From Gammaproteobacteria bacterium (GTDB lineage: Bacteria; Pseudomonadota; Gammaproteobacteria; SZUA-140): a DNA stretch of 38,808 nucleotides. This document shows positions 27,588-38,808 of the stretch, piece after piece. Within the stretch, counting starts at the first letter, position 1. Each line of letters starts with the position of its first letter. The notes under the pieces are model-generated. The model had not been told where the DNA came from and searched no databases. It was given only the letters and a program-made list of their open reading frames with translations. The stretch spans positions 1 to 38,808 of the forward strand of contig JALSIC010000001.1 of the NCBI GenBank assembly GCA_026981935.1. Reading direction: 5' to 3'. The position numbers and the translations under genes were made by a program.

Positions 27588-28975
27588 CTGCGCTGGAAAA
27601 CCGCCATGGCTTCCGCATGGGCCGTATGGGGAAACATGTCCACGATGCCCGCATGGGTCATCTCGTAGTCCAGCACGCGCACGAGATATTCCGCATCACG
27701 CGCCAGGGTGACGGGATTGCAGGAAACATAGACGATACGACCAGGCCCCCTGTCCCGCGGCATGTGCTTCAGAAACGCCATGGCCCCATCCCGGGCCGGG
27801 TCGAGCAGCACCTTGTCGGGCGCATAGACTTCCCAGAAGGTGCCGGCCTGCGCCTCGCGCAGGTCCACCTCATGAAATGTCACATTGTCGATCCCGTTGC
27901 GGCGGGCGTTGGCGGCCGCGCCGGCCACCAGCTGCGGATTCATCTCCAGGCCGACCACGCTCCCGGCGCGGCGCGCCAACGGCAGGGTAAAGTTGCCCAG
28001 CCCGCAGAAAAGGTCCAGCACGGTGTCACCGGGACCGGGCTGCAGCAGGGCCATTGCCTGGTCCACCATGCGCCGGTTGACCTCGGCATTGATCTGGATG
28101 AAATCCGTTGGCCTGAACTGGATCTCCACCTCATGCGCGGGAAGGCGGTAACCGAGCGGCGCGGGGTTGTCCGGATAGAGGCACCAGCAGGTGTCCGGTC
28201 CCTTGGGTTGCAGATGGATCTGCAGATCGTGAAGGCGGCCGAAATCCGCCAGGCGTCGTTCGTCCCCCGCGGTCAGCGGCACGAGATGACGAAACACCAG
28301 GGCCACCGCGTCGTCCCCTGCCGCCACCTCGATCTGGGGCAGGCGCTCCCGGCAACTCAGGCCGTCCACCAGTCCTGCCAGGGCGGGCATCAGGCCCGCC
28401 ACGCGTCGATCCAGAATGTGGCAAAACGAGAGGGAGACGATGTAGCTGCTGTTGCGGGCCCGAAAACCCACCAGCACCCCGCCCTTGCCGGGGATGTAAC
28501 GCACGCCGAGGCGGGCGCGGCGGCGATAGTGCCACAGGGGTCCGCGCAGCGGCGCCAGCCACTCCCGCGGGGCCAGCCCGCCGCAGGCGAGCAAATGCGA
28601 ACGCAGGGTGTGTTCCTTGAAGTCGAGCTGGGCGCCGTCTGCCAGGTGCTGCAGGCGGCAGCCGCCACAGACGGCGGCATGGGCACAGGGTGGTTCCACC
28701 CGCTGGGGCGCTGCGTGCAGGATCTCCACTGCGCGCCCGCCGGCGCTGCGCTTGCGCCTGCGCAGGAAATGAAAGCGTACCGTCTCCCCCGGCAGGGCGC
28801 CGTCGATATACAACCGCCGCCCCTCCAGCTCGGCCATCCCGCGTCCGTCCTCGCAGAGATCGGTCACCTCGGCGGTGAACAGTTCACGATGGCGCGCCAC
28901 CGCCCCGCCCGGGGTCACTGCGGGGCGGGGAAGCGGTCCCGATACCACGGCCTCGTTGTCGCTCACTTTTGTCAT
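27584..28975 (-). CDS. rlmD: 23S rRNA (uracil-1939-C5)-methyltransferase RlmD
   Basis: The 463-residue enzyme methylates U1939 of 23S rRNA. A TRAM domain covers ~25-85. The iron-sulfur cysteines are Cys97, Cys103, Cys106 and Cys185. The SAM-binding motif [13 protein letters not shown] is at 321-333 and the catalytic Cys419 is in VSCNP. ATG 28975 is chosen because ACGGAA precedes it and translation upstream enters an unrelated stretch. The gene is followed by the hydrolase-OsmC fusion. Function is well settled by family. Confidence 0.97.
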   Translation of the reverse strand: MTKVSDNEAVVSGPLPRPAVTPGGAVARHRELFTAEVTDLCEDGRGMAELEGRRLYIDGALPGETVRFHFLRRRKRSAGGRAVEILHAAPQRVEPPCAHAAVCGGCRLQHLADGAQLDFKEHTLRSHLLACGGLAPREWLAPLRGPLWHYRRRARLGVRYIPGKGGVLVGFRARNSSYIVSLSFCHILDRRVAGLMPALAGLVDGLSCRERLPQIEVAAGDDAVALVFRHLVPLTAGDERRLADFGRLHDLQIHLQPKGPDTCWCLYPDNPAPLGYRLPAHEVEIQFRPTDFIQINAEVNRRMVDQAMALLQPGPGDTVLDLFCGLGNFTLPLARRAGSVVGLEMNPQLVAGAAANARRNGIDNVTFHEVDLREAQAGTFWEVYAPDKVLLDPARDGAMAFLKHMPRDRGPGRIVYVSCNPVTLARDAEYLVRVLDYEMTHAGIVDMFPHTAHAEAMAVFQRR

Positions 28976-29106
28976 TTCCGTTTCCGCAAAGGCGAGTATG
29001 CTATCACATGGTGCTGTCGGCGTGAGGCGGTCCTGGGCGCGCTTTTTTTGTGCAGCCGGGCAGGATAGAATGGTGTGCCTGCGGGGAACCGGAAAGGAGG
29101 CAGAAA

Positions 29107-29724
29107 ATGAAATTCCTGCATAACAACAACACCACACCGTCCCTGTTCATCCCTCTCGCCTTGCTGGCCGCCATGGTCATGGCGGCAGCGGGGTGCGCCA
29201 CCTCGCCGGAGACGCCACCGGAATCTGGCGAGGAGATGGCCACTGCCGCAGAAAAAGATACCGGAAAAGATACCGGGCCTCAGGATGCCTCTGCCCAGGC
29301 TGGAGAAGCGACGCCACCCGCAGCATCGGCGGCTGCTCAGGCCGGCCCCGCACCTGTCACCCCGGAAACCGGTCCGGAAACCGCCCCGGAAACTGCCCCG
29401 GAAACTGCCCAGGGAACTCCGCAGTCCCCTGCGCCTGCGCAAGCTTACACGCCATCCCAGGTGGCGGCCCTGCTCCGAGACATGATCAATCACCGGCGGA
29501 CCATGTTTTCCTCTTCCAAGGGCGAATACCTGTATTACATCGGCGGCACACTCACCGCCACCTTTCAGACCGACACCCGGGAATTCCGACTCACGCCCGA
29601 GAATGGCTCGGAAGAAACGGCCTGCGTGTATGGGGAAGACGGCACCCCGGTTGACGGCAACACCCCCCAGGCTGTCTGTGACGGCCTGCTGGATGCCCTG
29701 AAAGAGTCCCTCGCCGCCCCCTGA
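29107..29724 (+). CDS. Lipoprotein with Pro-Glu-Thr repeat linker, unknown function
   Basis: The 205-residue lipoprotein (AAAGC, Cys30) has an N-terminal low-complexity linker (~35-115) with a GPETAPETAPETAQ repeat rich in Pro, Glu, Thr and Ala, then a small C-terminal domain (~120-205) with Cys at ACVYGED and AVCDGL that may form a disulfide. GAAAGGAGG precedes ATG 29107. The linker could reach from the outer membrane into the peptidoglycan. Not a recognised family. It is divergent from rlmD, whose start is 131 bp away. Confidence 0.85.
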   Translation: MKFLHNNNTTPSLFIPLALLAAMVMAAAGCATSPETPPESGEEMATAAEKDTGKDTGPQDASAQAGEATPPAASAAAQAGPAPVTPETGPETAPETAPETAQGTPQSPAPAQAYTPSQVAALLRDMINHRRTMFSSSKGEYLYYIGGTLTATFQTDTREFRLTPENGSEETACVYGEDGTPVDGNTPQAVCDGLLDALKESLAAP

Positions 29725-29793
29725 TCTCATCGTCTCTATTTTGGGATCACCGGCTGTCACCCGGCGGCGCCTTATAGCCGCTTCCTCATTTTA

Positions 29794-29840
29794 TATAACA
29801 AATTATTATAAAAAAACGGCGATTTACATGTTTTGTTATA
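29794..29840 (+). promoter_or_regulatory. Inverted repeat in the AT-rich cysH promoter region
   Basis: TATAACAAA (29794-29802) and TTTGTTATA (29832-29840) form a 9-bp perfect inverted repeat with a 29-base centre, in a very AT-rich patch 22 bp before the cysH start. It may be an operator for a LysR-type sulfur regulator such as CysB; the link is inference. Confidence 0.5.
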
Positions 29841-29862
29841 AAGGATAGAATAATGCCATCCC

Positions 29863-30624
29863 ATGATCACTCAATCACGGACTGTTGGAAACATGCTGAA
29901 CAAGGCCCAAGCCATCGAAAAGACAGACAGCCAGGCTGTGAATACAACCGGCAACGACCTGCATGACCCGGCGCATATCAGGTCGCTCAACGAGAAATAC
30001 CATGATCTGAGTGTGGAGGAACGCATCCGGGCGCTATACGAGGATTTTGCGCCTGAAAAGGTCATGCTGACCTCCTCCTTCGCAGCCACATCGGCCTTCT
30101 TCCTGTATCTCTTTTCCAGGATCCATCCCCAGCAGACCGTGTTCTTCATCGATACCGGCTTCCACTTTCCCGAAACCCTGGAATACAAGCGCAAGCTTAC
30201 CGAGCTGTATGGCCTCAAGGTGGTGGATGTGCGCGCCGAGGACTGGAAGCACGATTTTACGGTGCGCGACCAGACCTGGAAGACGGATCCGGACTTCTGC
30301 TGCTCCATCAACAAGGTGGAGCCCCTGGAGGAAATCAAGCAGCACTACGATGTCTGGGCCTCGGGGCTCATGCGCTGGCAGACGGATCACCGTGCTTCTC
30401 TGGACATCTTCGAGGTGCGGGGTGGCATCATCAAGTTCTACCCCCTCATCGATGTCTCCAAGGAAGAGCGCGACGACTATATCCGGCGCCACAATCTGCC
30501 CTTCCACCCCCTGGTCTTCAAGGGTTATTCATCCATCGGCTGCGTGCATTGCACCGTACCCGGTGAGGATAGGAGCGGGCGCTGGAACAACTGTCCCAAG
30601 ACAGAGTGCGGCCTGCACCTGTGA
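29863..30624 (+). CDS. cysH: Sulfonucleotide reductase, APS-type (CysH)
   Basis: The 253-residue enzyme reduces activated sulfate to sulfite in assimilation. The four cysteines Cys146-Cys147 and Cys227-Cys230 mark the 4Fe-4S class that uses APS rather than PAPS, and catalytic Cys249 is in the C-terminal ECGLHL. Substrate loops MLTSSFAATSAFFL and FIDTGFHFPET are present. ATG 29863 or ATG 29893 could start the gene; the N-terminal ~35 residues are poorly conserved. An AT-rich inverted repeat lies upstream. The gene is not next to other cys genes in this window. Confidence 0.95.
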   Translation: MITQSRTVGNMLNKAQAIEKTDSQAVNTTGNDLHDPAHIRSLNEKYHDLSVEERIRALYEDFAPEKVMLTSSFAATSAFFLYLFSRIHPQQTVFFIDTGFHFPETLEYKRKLTELYGLKVVDVRAEDWKHDFTVRDQTWKTDPDFCCSINKVEPLEEIKQHYDVWASGLMRWQTDHRASLDIFEVRGGIIKFYPLIDVSKEERDDYIRRHNLPFHPLVFKGYSSIGCVHCTVPGEDRSGRWNNCPKTECGLHL

Positions 30625-30662
30625 ATGTGCACCGGGGGACCTTCTATCCCTCTTAACCCCTC

Positions 30663-31913
30663 TTAACGCATCCCTTTGCTATCAGTGCCAGGGCCTTCGC
30701 GGGCAAGTGCGTCCATGCGTCCCGCATAGCGGCCATAAAACCATTTCATGGCAAAAGGCGGGACCAGGGTCGTCAGGGCGATGACGATGACCAGCCCGGC
30801 GTAGATCTCGTTGTTGAAGATACCACTGACCCGCCCCAGCTCGGCAAAGATCAGTCCCACTTCCCCGCGGGGAACCATGGCCATGCCGATGGCACACCGG
30901 GCCAGCAGCGTCTCCGGAATCAGGAAGGCCCCCACCAGCTTGCCCAACACGGCCGCCACCAGCATGGACAGGGAAAACCCCCAGATGAACGGTGAACCCC
31001 AGTCGATTTCCCGCAGGTTGAGCGACAGGCCCACCATTACGAAAAAGATGGGCGTGAACAGATTGATGATGGGTCTCATCTGCTCTTCCAGGCGCCGTGC
31101 AAAAACCTCGTCCGCGTGCAGGCTCACCCCCAGGGGCAGGAAGAAACGCCGCGACAGGGCCACGCCCGCTGCAAAGCCGCCCAGCAGCTCAGGCGCCCCC
31201 GCCTCGCTGGCCAGCCAGGCGAAGAACAGCACCAGCGACACGATGGAAGTGGGAATCAGGCCGGGAATCTCGCTGATCTCGTCGAAACGCTTGATGACCA
31301 TGGAAAGCAGCTTGGCCGCAAGCGGCGCGACGATGAAGAAGGCGGTCACGAACAACAGGACCTTGCCTGCGTTCACCAGGCTGATACCGCCCCCCAGGGA
31401 AAACTCGTAGAGCATGGCCAGCAGCACGACACCCAGAACGTCGTCCAGGACAGCGGCGCCGAGGACGATCTGGCCCTCTGCGGCCTGGTGACGCTTGAGA
31501 TCGCTGAGCACGCGGATCGTGATGCCGATACTGGTGGCGGTCAGGGTTCCGCCGATGAACAATGAAACCAGGATGCTCATCCCGAAAACCCAGTAGGCCA
31601 GCGCAAAACCCAGGATGAGCGGCACGAAAAAGCCCGCCATGGCCACGACGAAGGAGCGCATGCCGCTGCGCACCAGGCGGCGAACATCCGTTTCCAGGCC
31701 CACCTCGAACAACAACAGGATGATCCCGATCTCCGCGAGCAGCTTGATGGCCTCCAGAGGTTCGATCCAGCCCAGGAGGCTCGGCCCCAGCACGACGCCG
31801 GCAAACAGCTCACCGATGACCGTGGGCGCCTGGAGGCGAACGGCCAGCTCGGCGAATATGCGGGCGCTGAGAAGAATGGCCAGCAGATAGAGAAAGAAGG
31901 TGTGCGCTTCCAT
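30663..31913 (-). CDS. CPA2-family cation:proton antiporter (Kef/NapA-like)
   Basis: The 416-residue inner-membrane protein exchanges monovalent cations for protons. About 12 hydrophobic segments are visible; the family motif APTVIGELFAGVVLGPSLLG lies at ~29-48 and the AAVLDDVLGVVLL segment carries the Asp-Asp pair used for ion binding. The tail is short, with no TrkA-N domain, unlike KefB/KefC, so regulation by glutathione is not indicated. It starts 35 bp after the stop of the aldolase-Dabb gene on the same strand, so the two are probably co-transcribed. The ribosome site is weak. Confidence 0.94.
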   Translation of the reverse strand: MEAHTFFLYLLAILLSARIFAELAVRLQAPTVIGELFAGVVLGPSLLGWIEPLEAIKLLAEIGIILLLFEVGLETDVRRLVRSGMRSFVVAMAGFFVPLILGFALAYWVFGMSILVSLFIGGTLTATSIGITIRVLSDLKRHQAAEGQIVLGAAVLDDVLGVVLLAMLYEFSLGGGISLVNAGKVLLFVTAFFIVAPLAAKLLSMVIKRFDEISEIPGLIPTSIVSLVLFFAWLASEAGAPELLGGFAAGVALSRRFFLPLGVSLHADEVFARRLEEQMRPIINLFTPIFFVMVGLSLNLREIDWGSPFIWGFSLSMLVAAVLGKLVGAFLIPETLLARCAIGMAMVPRGEVGLIFAELGRVSGIFNNEIYAGLVIVIALTTLVPPFAMKWFYGRYAGRMDALAREGPGTDSKGMR

Positions 31914-31948
31914 GAGGATACGGGGCTGTGCGCCGGACTGGGTCGTTC

Positions 31949-33064
31949 TCAGTCCGGAAACGCCTGGTAATCGATACTGATGCGGTCTCCTGCCACGGGT
32001 CGAAAACGGTTGTCGGCAAAGGCCACGTGATCGGGATGATGGCGATAACTGTCGATGACGTCGGGATGCACGAAGCGGACCAGCCAGCAATAACGATAGC
32101 GCGCTTCTTCTTTCACTGCCACACCGGTGAACACCTGCCGCACACCGGGGATGGCACCCAGAATGCGGCGGCCATCGCGCATCATGGTCTCCGCTCCCGC
32201 CTCGTCGAGGTCGCTGACATTGTAGATGATGAGATGCTCCACGGGTGACCAGACCCTGCACATTGCACGCGCGGCTTCTGCCTGTCCTGCGCCGCCCCCG
32301 CCCTGGGCCGTAGCCGCCGCGGCCTCGGCCAGTTCCTCCACCAGATGCGCGACAAAGCGATCATAGTCGCCGTTCGCGGCGGCCAGGCATTTTTGCGCCG
32401 CCGCTTCCTGTCCGCCGCCCAGCCAGGCAACACCCCTTCCCTGCAACGCCTGGCGCAGGGAAGCAGGAGGAGACAAACCGGCACCGCGAACCAGCAGGAG
32501 GGGCGGTCTCCCGTCTTTCTCAAGGCAGGCCAGGTCCTCGCACACTACCTCGACCGCCTCCATGGAACGGGATGAGCCATCAGGCACAGGAGGGACTTCC
32601 AGTTCCACGCCGTCACAGTTGCTTTCCCTCAGCACGGTTTCAAGGTCTGCCCGTCCCTTTCCAACACCCGGCCGCCCCAGCACCGGCACGCCGCAATCAT
32701 GGGCCATCTTCACGACCTCCCGGCAGAGCGAAGCTTGAGCGGTCAAGGCGGCATCCAGCCCCAGGCTGTTGCAACCGTGATTGATGGCATGCACTGCTTC
32801 CGAGAGACTGCTTATGCCGCTGCCATGTATGACCACGGGCGAGGCGCTCTGTTGCGCCGCCTGCTCCATCGCGGCCAGCAAGGCGGCGAGATGGTCCGCA
32901 TCGCTGCCACCGGCATCGACAACGAGAACAACCGGGGCCTGCTGCCGTTCCGCGCCTCTCAAGGCGCCTTGCAGAAAGGCCAGGTCCCGTACCTCCAGGG
33001 CAGTGACAACAAAATTGCTGCGGCGCGCACAGGCCAGCAGATCCTCCAGGTAGACCATTGTCAT
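31949..33064 (-). CDS. Degenerate class II aldolase barrel fused to a Dabb domain
   Basis: Residues 1-~230 follow class II fructose/tagatose-bisphosphate aldolases in order (YLEDLLACARRSNFVVTALEV, then SPVVIHGSGI, then HDCGVPVLGRPG). The LHLDHG catalytic/zinc motif is IHGSGI (His80 kept, Asp and second His lost) and the LHGGSG zinc motif is VRGAGL, so I infer no aldolase activity. Residues 273-370 form a stress-response A/B-barrel (Dabb) domain (HLIIYNV, then FRPVAGDRISIDY). An Ala/Gly-rich linker (~245-265) joins them. AAGGAG 10 bases upstream supports ATG 33064. Probably a cytoplasmic ligand-binding or regulatory protein; the substrate is unknown. It is co-oriented with the antiporter 35 bp downstream. 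Confidence 0.85.
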   Translation of the reverse strand: MTMVYLEDLLACARRSNFVVTALEVRDLAFLQGALRGAERQQAPVVLVVDAGGSDADHLAALLAAMEQAAQQSASPVVIHGSGISSLSEAVHAINHGCNSLGLDAALTAQASLCREVVKMAHDCGVPVLGRPGVGKGRADLETVLRESNCDGVELEVPPVPDGSSRSMEAVEVVCEDLACLEKDGRPPLLLVRGAGLSPPASLRQALQGRGVAWLGGGQEAAAQKCLAAANGDYDRFVAHLVEELAEAAAATAQGGGGAGQAEAARAMCRVWSPVEHLIIYNVSDLDEAGAETMMRDGRRILGAIPGVRQVFTGVAVKEEARYRYCWLVRFVHPDVIDSYRHHPDHVAFADNRFRPVAGDRISIDYQAFPD

Positions 33065-33111
33065 GTATCTTGTTCTCCTTGGTTATTGTGACTCAATGGC
33101 TGACGGCCGTC

Positions 33112-33189
33112 GTGTGGCCTGGATGCAGGACCCGATGGCCGGAACGCAGGGAGATTTTCCGGGTTTCGTTCCGCTCCATGCGGGCTGAC
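33112..33189 (+). repeat. REP-like family B repeat, copy 5
   Basis: The unit starts GTGTGGCCTGGATGCAGG and ends GCTCCATGCGGGCTGACC. Its upstream flank and first part (33097-33129) are identical over 33 bp with 13014-13046. It opens an 816-bp stretch without genes (33065-33880). Confidence 0.8.
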
Positions 33190-33302
33190 CATGTCCAATA
33201 CTCAGTGGCTCCTTTGTCTTTATGCCCCCTTCTTTGCTCTTTTCATCACATTCCCTTGTCACTTCGACCACACCCCCTTGTCATTTCGACCTCATTTTTC
33301 CT

Positions 33303-33776
33303 GTCATTTCGACCGGAGGGAGAAATCCTGCACCACTGCCTCCCAAGATTCCTCGCTGCGCTCGGAATGACAGGGGCAGGGTCATTCCCACCACACTTCC
33401 TTGCCATTCCTGAGACGCCTCCCTTGTCATTTCGACCATCACCTTGTCATTTCGACCTCATTTTTCCTGTCATTTCGACCGGAGGGAGAAATCCTGCACC
33501 ACTGCCTCCCAAGATTCCTCGCTGCGCTCGGAATGACAGGGATACTGTCATTTCTCGCCGCGCTTGGAATGACAGGGGCAGGGCCATTCCCACCACACTT
33601 CCTTGCCATTCCTACCACGCCCCCCTGTCATTTCGGCCACACCCCCTTGTCATTTCGACCACACCCCCTTGTCATTTCGACCGGAGGGAGAAATCCTGCA
33701 CCACTGCCTCCCAAGATTCCTCGCTGCGCCCGGAATGACAGGGATACTGTCATTTCCCGCTGCGCTCGAAATGGCA
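33303..33776 (+). repeat. Family A palindromic repeat array, second locus
   Basis: Full units lie at 33303-33371, 33469-33537 and 33671-33739, and mini-units at 33546-33574 and 33748-33776. The left arm has GTCATTTCGACCGGAGGGAG, a variant of the 13248 array. Solitary half-units spaced ~23 bp apart precede the array (from about 33256). The tail 33839-33857 is identical over 19 bp to 13948-13966. No coding is supported. Confidence 0.92.
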
Positions 33777-33880
33777 GACGACACTTGGATAACAGGCGTC
33801 ACCTGAAACGACAAACCCCGCCTGAAGCCAATAAACATCAACTATTGAGACTCACACCATTGAGGTTTACAGCGTGACTC

Positions 33881-34969
33881 TCAACAGTCCCCCTGAGTCT
33901 CGCCCAGCGGCAGCTTCAGATAGAGCCGCGTGCCCTTGCCCGGCGCGCTGTCGATCTCCAGGCTGCCGCCCAGGGCAACGGCCCGTTCCTGCATGCCCAA
34001 AAGGCCGAAGGAACGGCTCATGGCTATGCCATGACGGTCCATGCCCCGCCCGTTGTCGTAGATCTCCATGTGGAGACAATCGTCCCGCACGAATGCCTTC
34101 AAACCGATCTCGTCGGCATCCGAATGCCGCGACACGTTGGTCAGGGCTTCCTGCAATATCCGGTAGGCGGCCGTGGCATGATCGTCGTCGATCGTCCGCA
34201 TGCTCAGATCGACATCGAGCCGGCAGGCAATGCCGGTGCGTGCGTGGAACTGCTCCACATACCAGCGCATGGTGGCCTCAAGGCCCAGTTCATCCAGCAT
34301 GCTGGGGCGCAGTTCGCTGGAGATGCGCTGCACGGCCTGCACCGTCTCCACAATGACGTCGATCATCTCCTGGACCTTGGCCGTGAGGTGCTGCTGTTCC
34401 GCGGGGAGCTGGTGCAGCAACCAGTAGGCGTTGAGATTGAGGGCCATGAGCGACTGCCCCAGCTCGTCATGGATTTCCCGCGCGATGCGGGTGCGCAGCA
34501 CCTCGCGGTCCCACTGTTGGCGCAGCACCAGTTCCCGCAGTTGCTCCCGCGACTCGCGGATTTCCTCCTCCGCTTTTTTGCGTGCCGTGATGTCCTCTAC
34601 CAGCCCGATCACCCGGCGCGGCGCACCCTCACCGTCGAGGACGGCAAAGACGCGGTCACTGATCCAGCGCATCGTGCCGTCACTGCGCAGGATACGGTAT
34701 TCCCCGGAAAAACGGCCCTGGCAGCGCTGTGAGCGAAAGGCCGCCCCGATGCGCGCCTGGTCCTCCGGATGAATGGAGGCAAACCACAGCTCGGGATCGT
34801 CGTACAAAGCCTGCCGGCTGACCCCCCAGATGCGCTCGAAGGCGGGGCTGACGTACAGCAGTTTTCCCGTGTGATCAGGCTCACAGACCCAGAATACCTC
34901 GGCCATGTACGCGGTGATCTGGCGCAGGATATCCGGCGTGACCTGCAGGATGTCCTCATTCCGGGGCAT
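33881..34969 (-). CDS. Soluble PAS-domain sensor histidine kinase (HisKA_3 type)
   Basis: The 362-residue protein lacks membrane segments. A PAS domain occupies ~15-130 (SPAFERIWGVSRQ, then PAC-like YRILRSDGTMRWISDRV). The dimerisation domain carries the phospho-acceptor His in REIHDELGQSLMALNL, and the HATPase part has EALTNVSRHSDAD and NGRGM. This is the NarL-type kinase class, but no response regulator is adjacent. ATG 34969 (AGGTGA upstream) is preferred over in-frame GTG 34978. It lies 18 bp past ligA on the same strand. The stop is just beyond the repeat module tail. Confidence 0.93.
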   Translation of the reverse strand: MPRNEDILQVTPDILRQITAYMAEVFWVCEPDHTGKLLYVSPAFERIWGVSRQALYDDPELWFASIHPEDQARIGAAFRSQRCQGRFSGEYRILRSDGTMRWISDRVFAVLDGEGAPRRVIGLVEDITARKKAEEEIRESREQLRELVLRQQWDREVLRTRIAREIHDELGQSLMALNLNAYWLLHQLPAEQQHLTAKVQEMIDVIVETVQAVQRISSELRPSMLDELGLEATMRWYVEQFHARTGIACRLDVDLSMRTIDDDHATAAYRILQEALTNVSRHSDADEIGLKAFVRDDCLHMEIYDNGRGMDRHGIAMSRSFGLLGMQERAVALGGSLEIDSAPGKGTRLYLKLPLGETQGDC

Positions 34970-34987
34970 GTCGTTCACCTTTTGTCC

Positions 34988-37556
<2,569 letters not shown>

Positions 37557-37778
37557 CACTTTACTCCACCAACCCCACGACAGAAATCCATGCCGGATGT
37601 TTCACACCCTTCATGTGCAGTTTATACCGGTGCCTTGCACACCTTGCAATGCTGAAAATGTCGGGAATGCCATCGGGAAAAACGCCCCCTGAGCGGCACA
37701 GATCCGCAGAACATCTCTTCATAATCCCAAGCCTACAATTGCGGCATACAATTGACCCGCCGATGTTGATCCACTTCT

Positions 37779-37942
37779 AGGAGTCTGTCGGACTTAGGCG
37801 ATCGTAGCGAGCATGGTGGGAGAGCAAGAACGAATCTTCACGATTTCGAGGCGCATTGTGGGGCTACGCAACGAGAAATCGGGGAGATTCGGGCCGCTCT
37901 CCCACCCGCACAGTAGATCAGTCCTAAGTCCGACAGACTCCT
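37779..37942. mobile_element. MITE-like element with 20-bp perfect terminal inverted repeats
   Basis: The ends 37779-37798 (AGGAGTCTGTCGGACTTAGG) and 37923-37942 are perfect inverted repeats. Further in, GGTGGGAGAGC (37815-37825) pairs with 37896-37906 and CGAATCT (37831-37837) with 37885-37891, so the whole 164 bp folds as a long imperfect hairpin. No coding frame. The ends may derive from an insertion sequence; I could not name its family. No target duplication is evident. The flank 37557-37778 holds nothing I can name. Confidence 0.8.
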
Positions 37943-37950
37943 GGCACCTC

Positions 37951-37984
37951 ACAAAAAAGGCCCGCTTTCGCGGGCCTTTTTTGT
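37951..37984 (-). terminator. Strong rho-independent terminator of the 43-residue gene
   Basis: A 15-bp perfect stem (ACAAAAAAGGCCCGC with its complement) around the loop TTTC, with U tracts in both directions. It lies 29 bp past the stop of the small membrane-protein gene and next to the MITE-like element. Confidence 0.95.
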
Positions 37985-38013
37985 GGCACTGCAGAACCGT
38001 ACAAGGTCGTGTA

Positions 38014-38145
38014 TCAATACTCTCCGCTGCTGCGACGGCGATTTACATCCTGCACCGCAAGGTCGGAAATCTTGTATGCCCCAATGATCAAGATCAAGAA
38101 CACCAGCAACGGCACCAGAATATTCAACCCCAGATCTTCTACCAT
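38014..38145 (-). CDS. 43-residue membrane protein, unknown function
   Basis: The frame encodes MVEDLGLNILVPLLVFLILI followed by IGAYKISDLAVQDVNRRRSSGEY, a single membrane helix (about 7-24) with a basic Arg/Ser tail. AGGAGG lies eight bases before ATG 38145, an ideal ribosome site; an in-frame ATG at 38151 is too close to it. A strong terminator follows directly. A small gene with its own ribosome site and terminator is likely real. Tandem 13-bp repeats lie 27 bp upstream of the start. No family recognised. Confidence 0.8.
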   Translation of the reverse strand: MVEDLGLNILVPLLVFLILIIGAYKISDLAVQDVNRRRSSGEY

Positions 38146-38171
38146 CTTCATTCCCTCCTGATTGTTTTACC

Positions 38172-38209
38172 GATCGTAGTCCCTGATCGTAGTCCCCGAT
38201 AGTGGTCAG
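38172..38209. repeat. 13-bp tandem repeats upstream of the 43-residue gene
   Basis: GATCGTAGTCCC occurs at 38172-38183 and 38185-38196, and a diverged third copy at about 38198-38209. They lie in the promoter side of the small gene and could be binding sites. The rest of 38210-38435 shows no gene or repeat I can name. Confidence 0.6.
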
Positions 38210-38435
38210 GGCATCCCTGGCCTTCTCAGGCGTCCTGCTTGCAGGCCCTCCACTTTTGGATTCTAGTCCCCGCCCATGCCAATTGCAATACAAACTCTGG
38301 GAGCTTATCCACCCGGCAACAAAATAAGTCACACCTGTTTGTGAATGTATCATCGTCAGACAGAAACTGTACGAGACGAACCAGAAACCATAAAAATCGA
38401 GGAATTATAGGGAGTTACCTGTTTGCACGACATGG

Positions 38436-38530
38436 GTAGCCCGCATGGAGCGGAACGACAGCGAAACGCAAAAAGGGTTGTGTTTCTCCCCGGATACCGG
38501 CCCGCAGGGTCTCCATCCAGGCTGCACGAC
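38436..38530 (-). repeat. REP-like family B repeat, copy 6
   Basis: The unit starts GTAGCCCGCATGGAGCGG and ends near CCATCCAGGCTGCACG, matching the reverse complement of the other copies. It is followed by the reverse copy of the family A module tail (38540-38609). Confidence 0.75.
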
Positions 38531-38609
38531 AGCCCTCAGTCAACAATACAAGTCATGATAGACGAGGTTTGCTGGCTTCGGTCGGGGGTTGTCTTTCCAG
38601 GTGACACCT

Positions 38610-38808
38610 GTCATTTCGAGCGCGGCAAGAAATGACAGTATCCCTGTCATTCCGAGCGCGGCGAGGAATCTTGGGCCGCCGGGACAGGATTTCTCCCTTC
38701 GGTCGAAATGACAAGGGGAGGTGGCCGAAATGACAAGGGAGGCGTGACAGGAATGGCAAGGAAGTGTGGTGGGAATGACCCTGCCCCTGTCATTCCGAGC
38801 GCGGCGAG
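38610..38808 (-). repeat. Family A repeats, reverse orientation, running off the window end
   Basis: A mini-unit (38610-38636), a full unit (38646-38712) and the start of another (from 38787) are in reverse orientation relative to the array at 33303. The last unit is cut by the window edge. No coding frame is supported in this stretch. Confidence 0.92.

Overview
This window looks like chromosome of a GC-rich gammaproteobacterium. The evidence is an RlmD methyltransferase with its 4Fe-4S cysteines, a CsrA/RsmN-type regulator, an LpoB/LPP20/COG3014 lipoprotein cluster, an APS-type sulfonucleotide reductase, and widespread high-GC codon use. The mix is compatible with Chromatiales or other sulfur-oxidiser relatives, but I cannot name a genus. 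There is no phage, plasmid, CRISPR array, rRNA or tRNA that I can see. Envelope biology dominates: at least nine proteins have lipoprotein signals (8951, 2849, 19288, 20464, 21507, 22840, 23463, 29107 and 37047).

Layout. (1) 242-6110, plus strand: a tight four-gene block encoding two large TPR proteins (one a lipoprotein) between two small secreted proteins of unknown function. (2) 6205-7476, minus: a two-helix membrane protein, an RRM protein and a cold-shock protein, with a strong terminator between the last two. (3) 7720-10036, plus: an MltB-like lytic transglycosylase overlapping a lipoprotein alpha/beta hydrolase. (4) 10043-12947: an ACT-domain malic enzyme, a DUF2892-type membrane protein, a Crp/Fnr regulator with a perfect palindrome at its stop codon, and a divergent Gly-rich-tail protein. 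(5) 12948-14062: a repeat-rich non-coding region that runs into the 3' end of a hybrid histidine kinase (13951-16290). (6) 16400-20148, minus: a TRAP transporter with a TPR T-component lipoprotein (TPAT type). (7) 20464-24032, minus: the LPP20, LpoB, COG3014, LPP20 lipoprotein operon. (8) 24474-26286: a CsrA of the rearranged RsmN/RsmF kind, a Sel1-repeat protein, and a 283-bp inverted-repeat element. (9) 26286-33064: a hydrolase-OsmC fusion with rlmD, a Pro/Glu-rich lipoprotein, cysH, a CPA2 antiporter, and a fused degenerate class II aldolase-Dabb protein. (10) 33065-38808: a second repeat array, then the minus-strand group of a secreted NTF2-like lipoprotein, ligA and an orphan histidine kinase, then a MITE-like element, a 43-residue membrane protein gene with terminator, and more repeats.

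Two dispersed repeat families run through the intergenic DNA. Family A is a ~68-bp imperfect palindrome, often in arrays. Family B is a ~85-95-bp REP-like sequence. At three places they occur together with a conserved tail as one composite module, and one module supplies the last ~36 codons and stop of the hybrid kinase.

The best candidates for an undescribed system are the 242-6110 envelope operon, the pseudo-aldolase/Dabb plus antiporter pair, and the nested inverted-repeat element at 25964-26246. All functions below are read from sequence and remembered family features; no database search was run.
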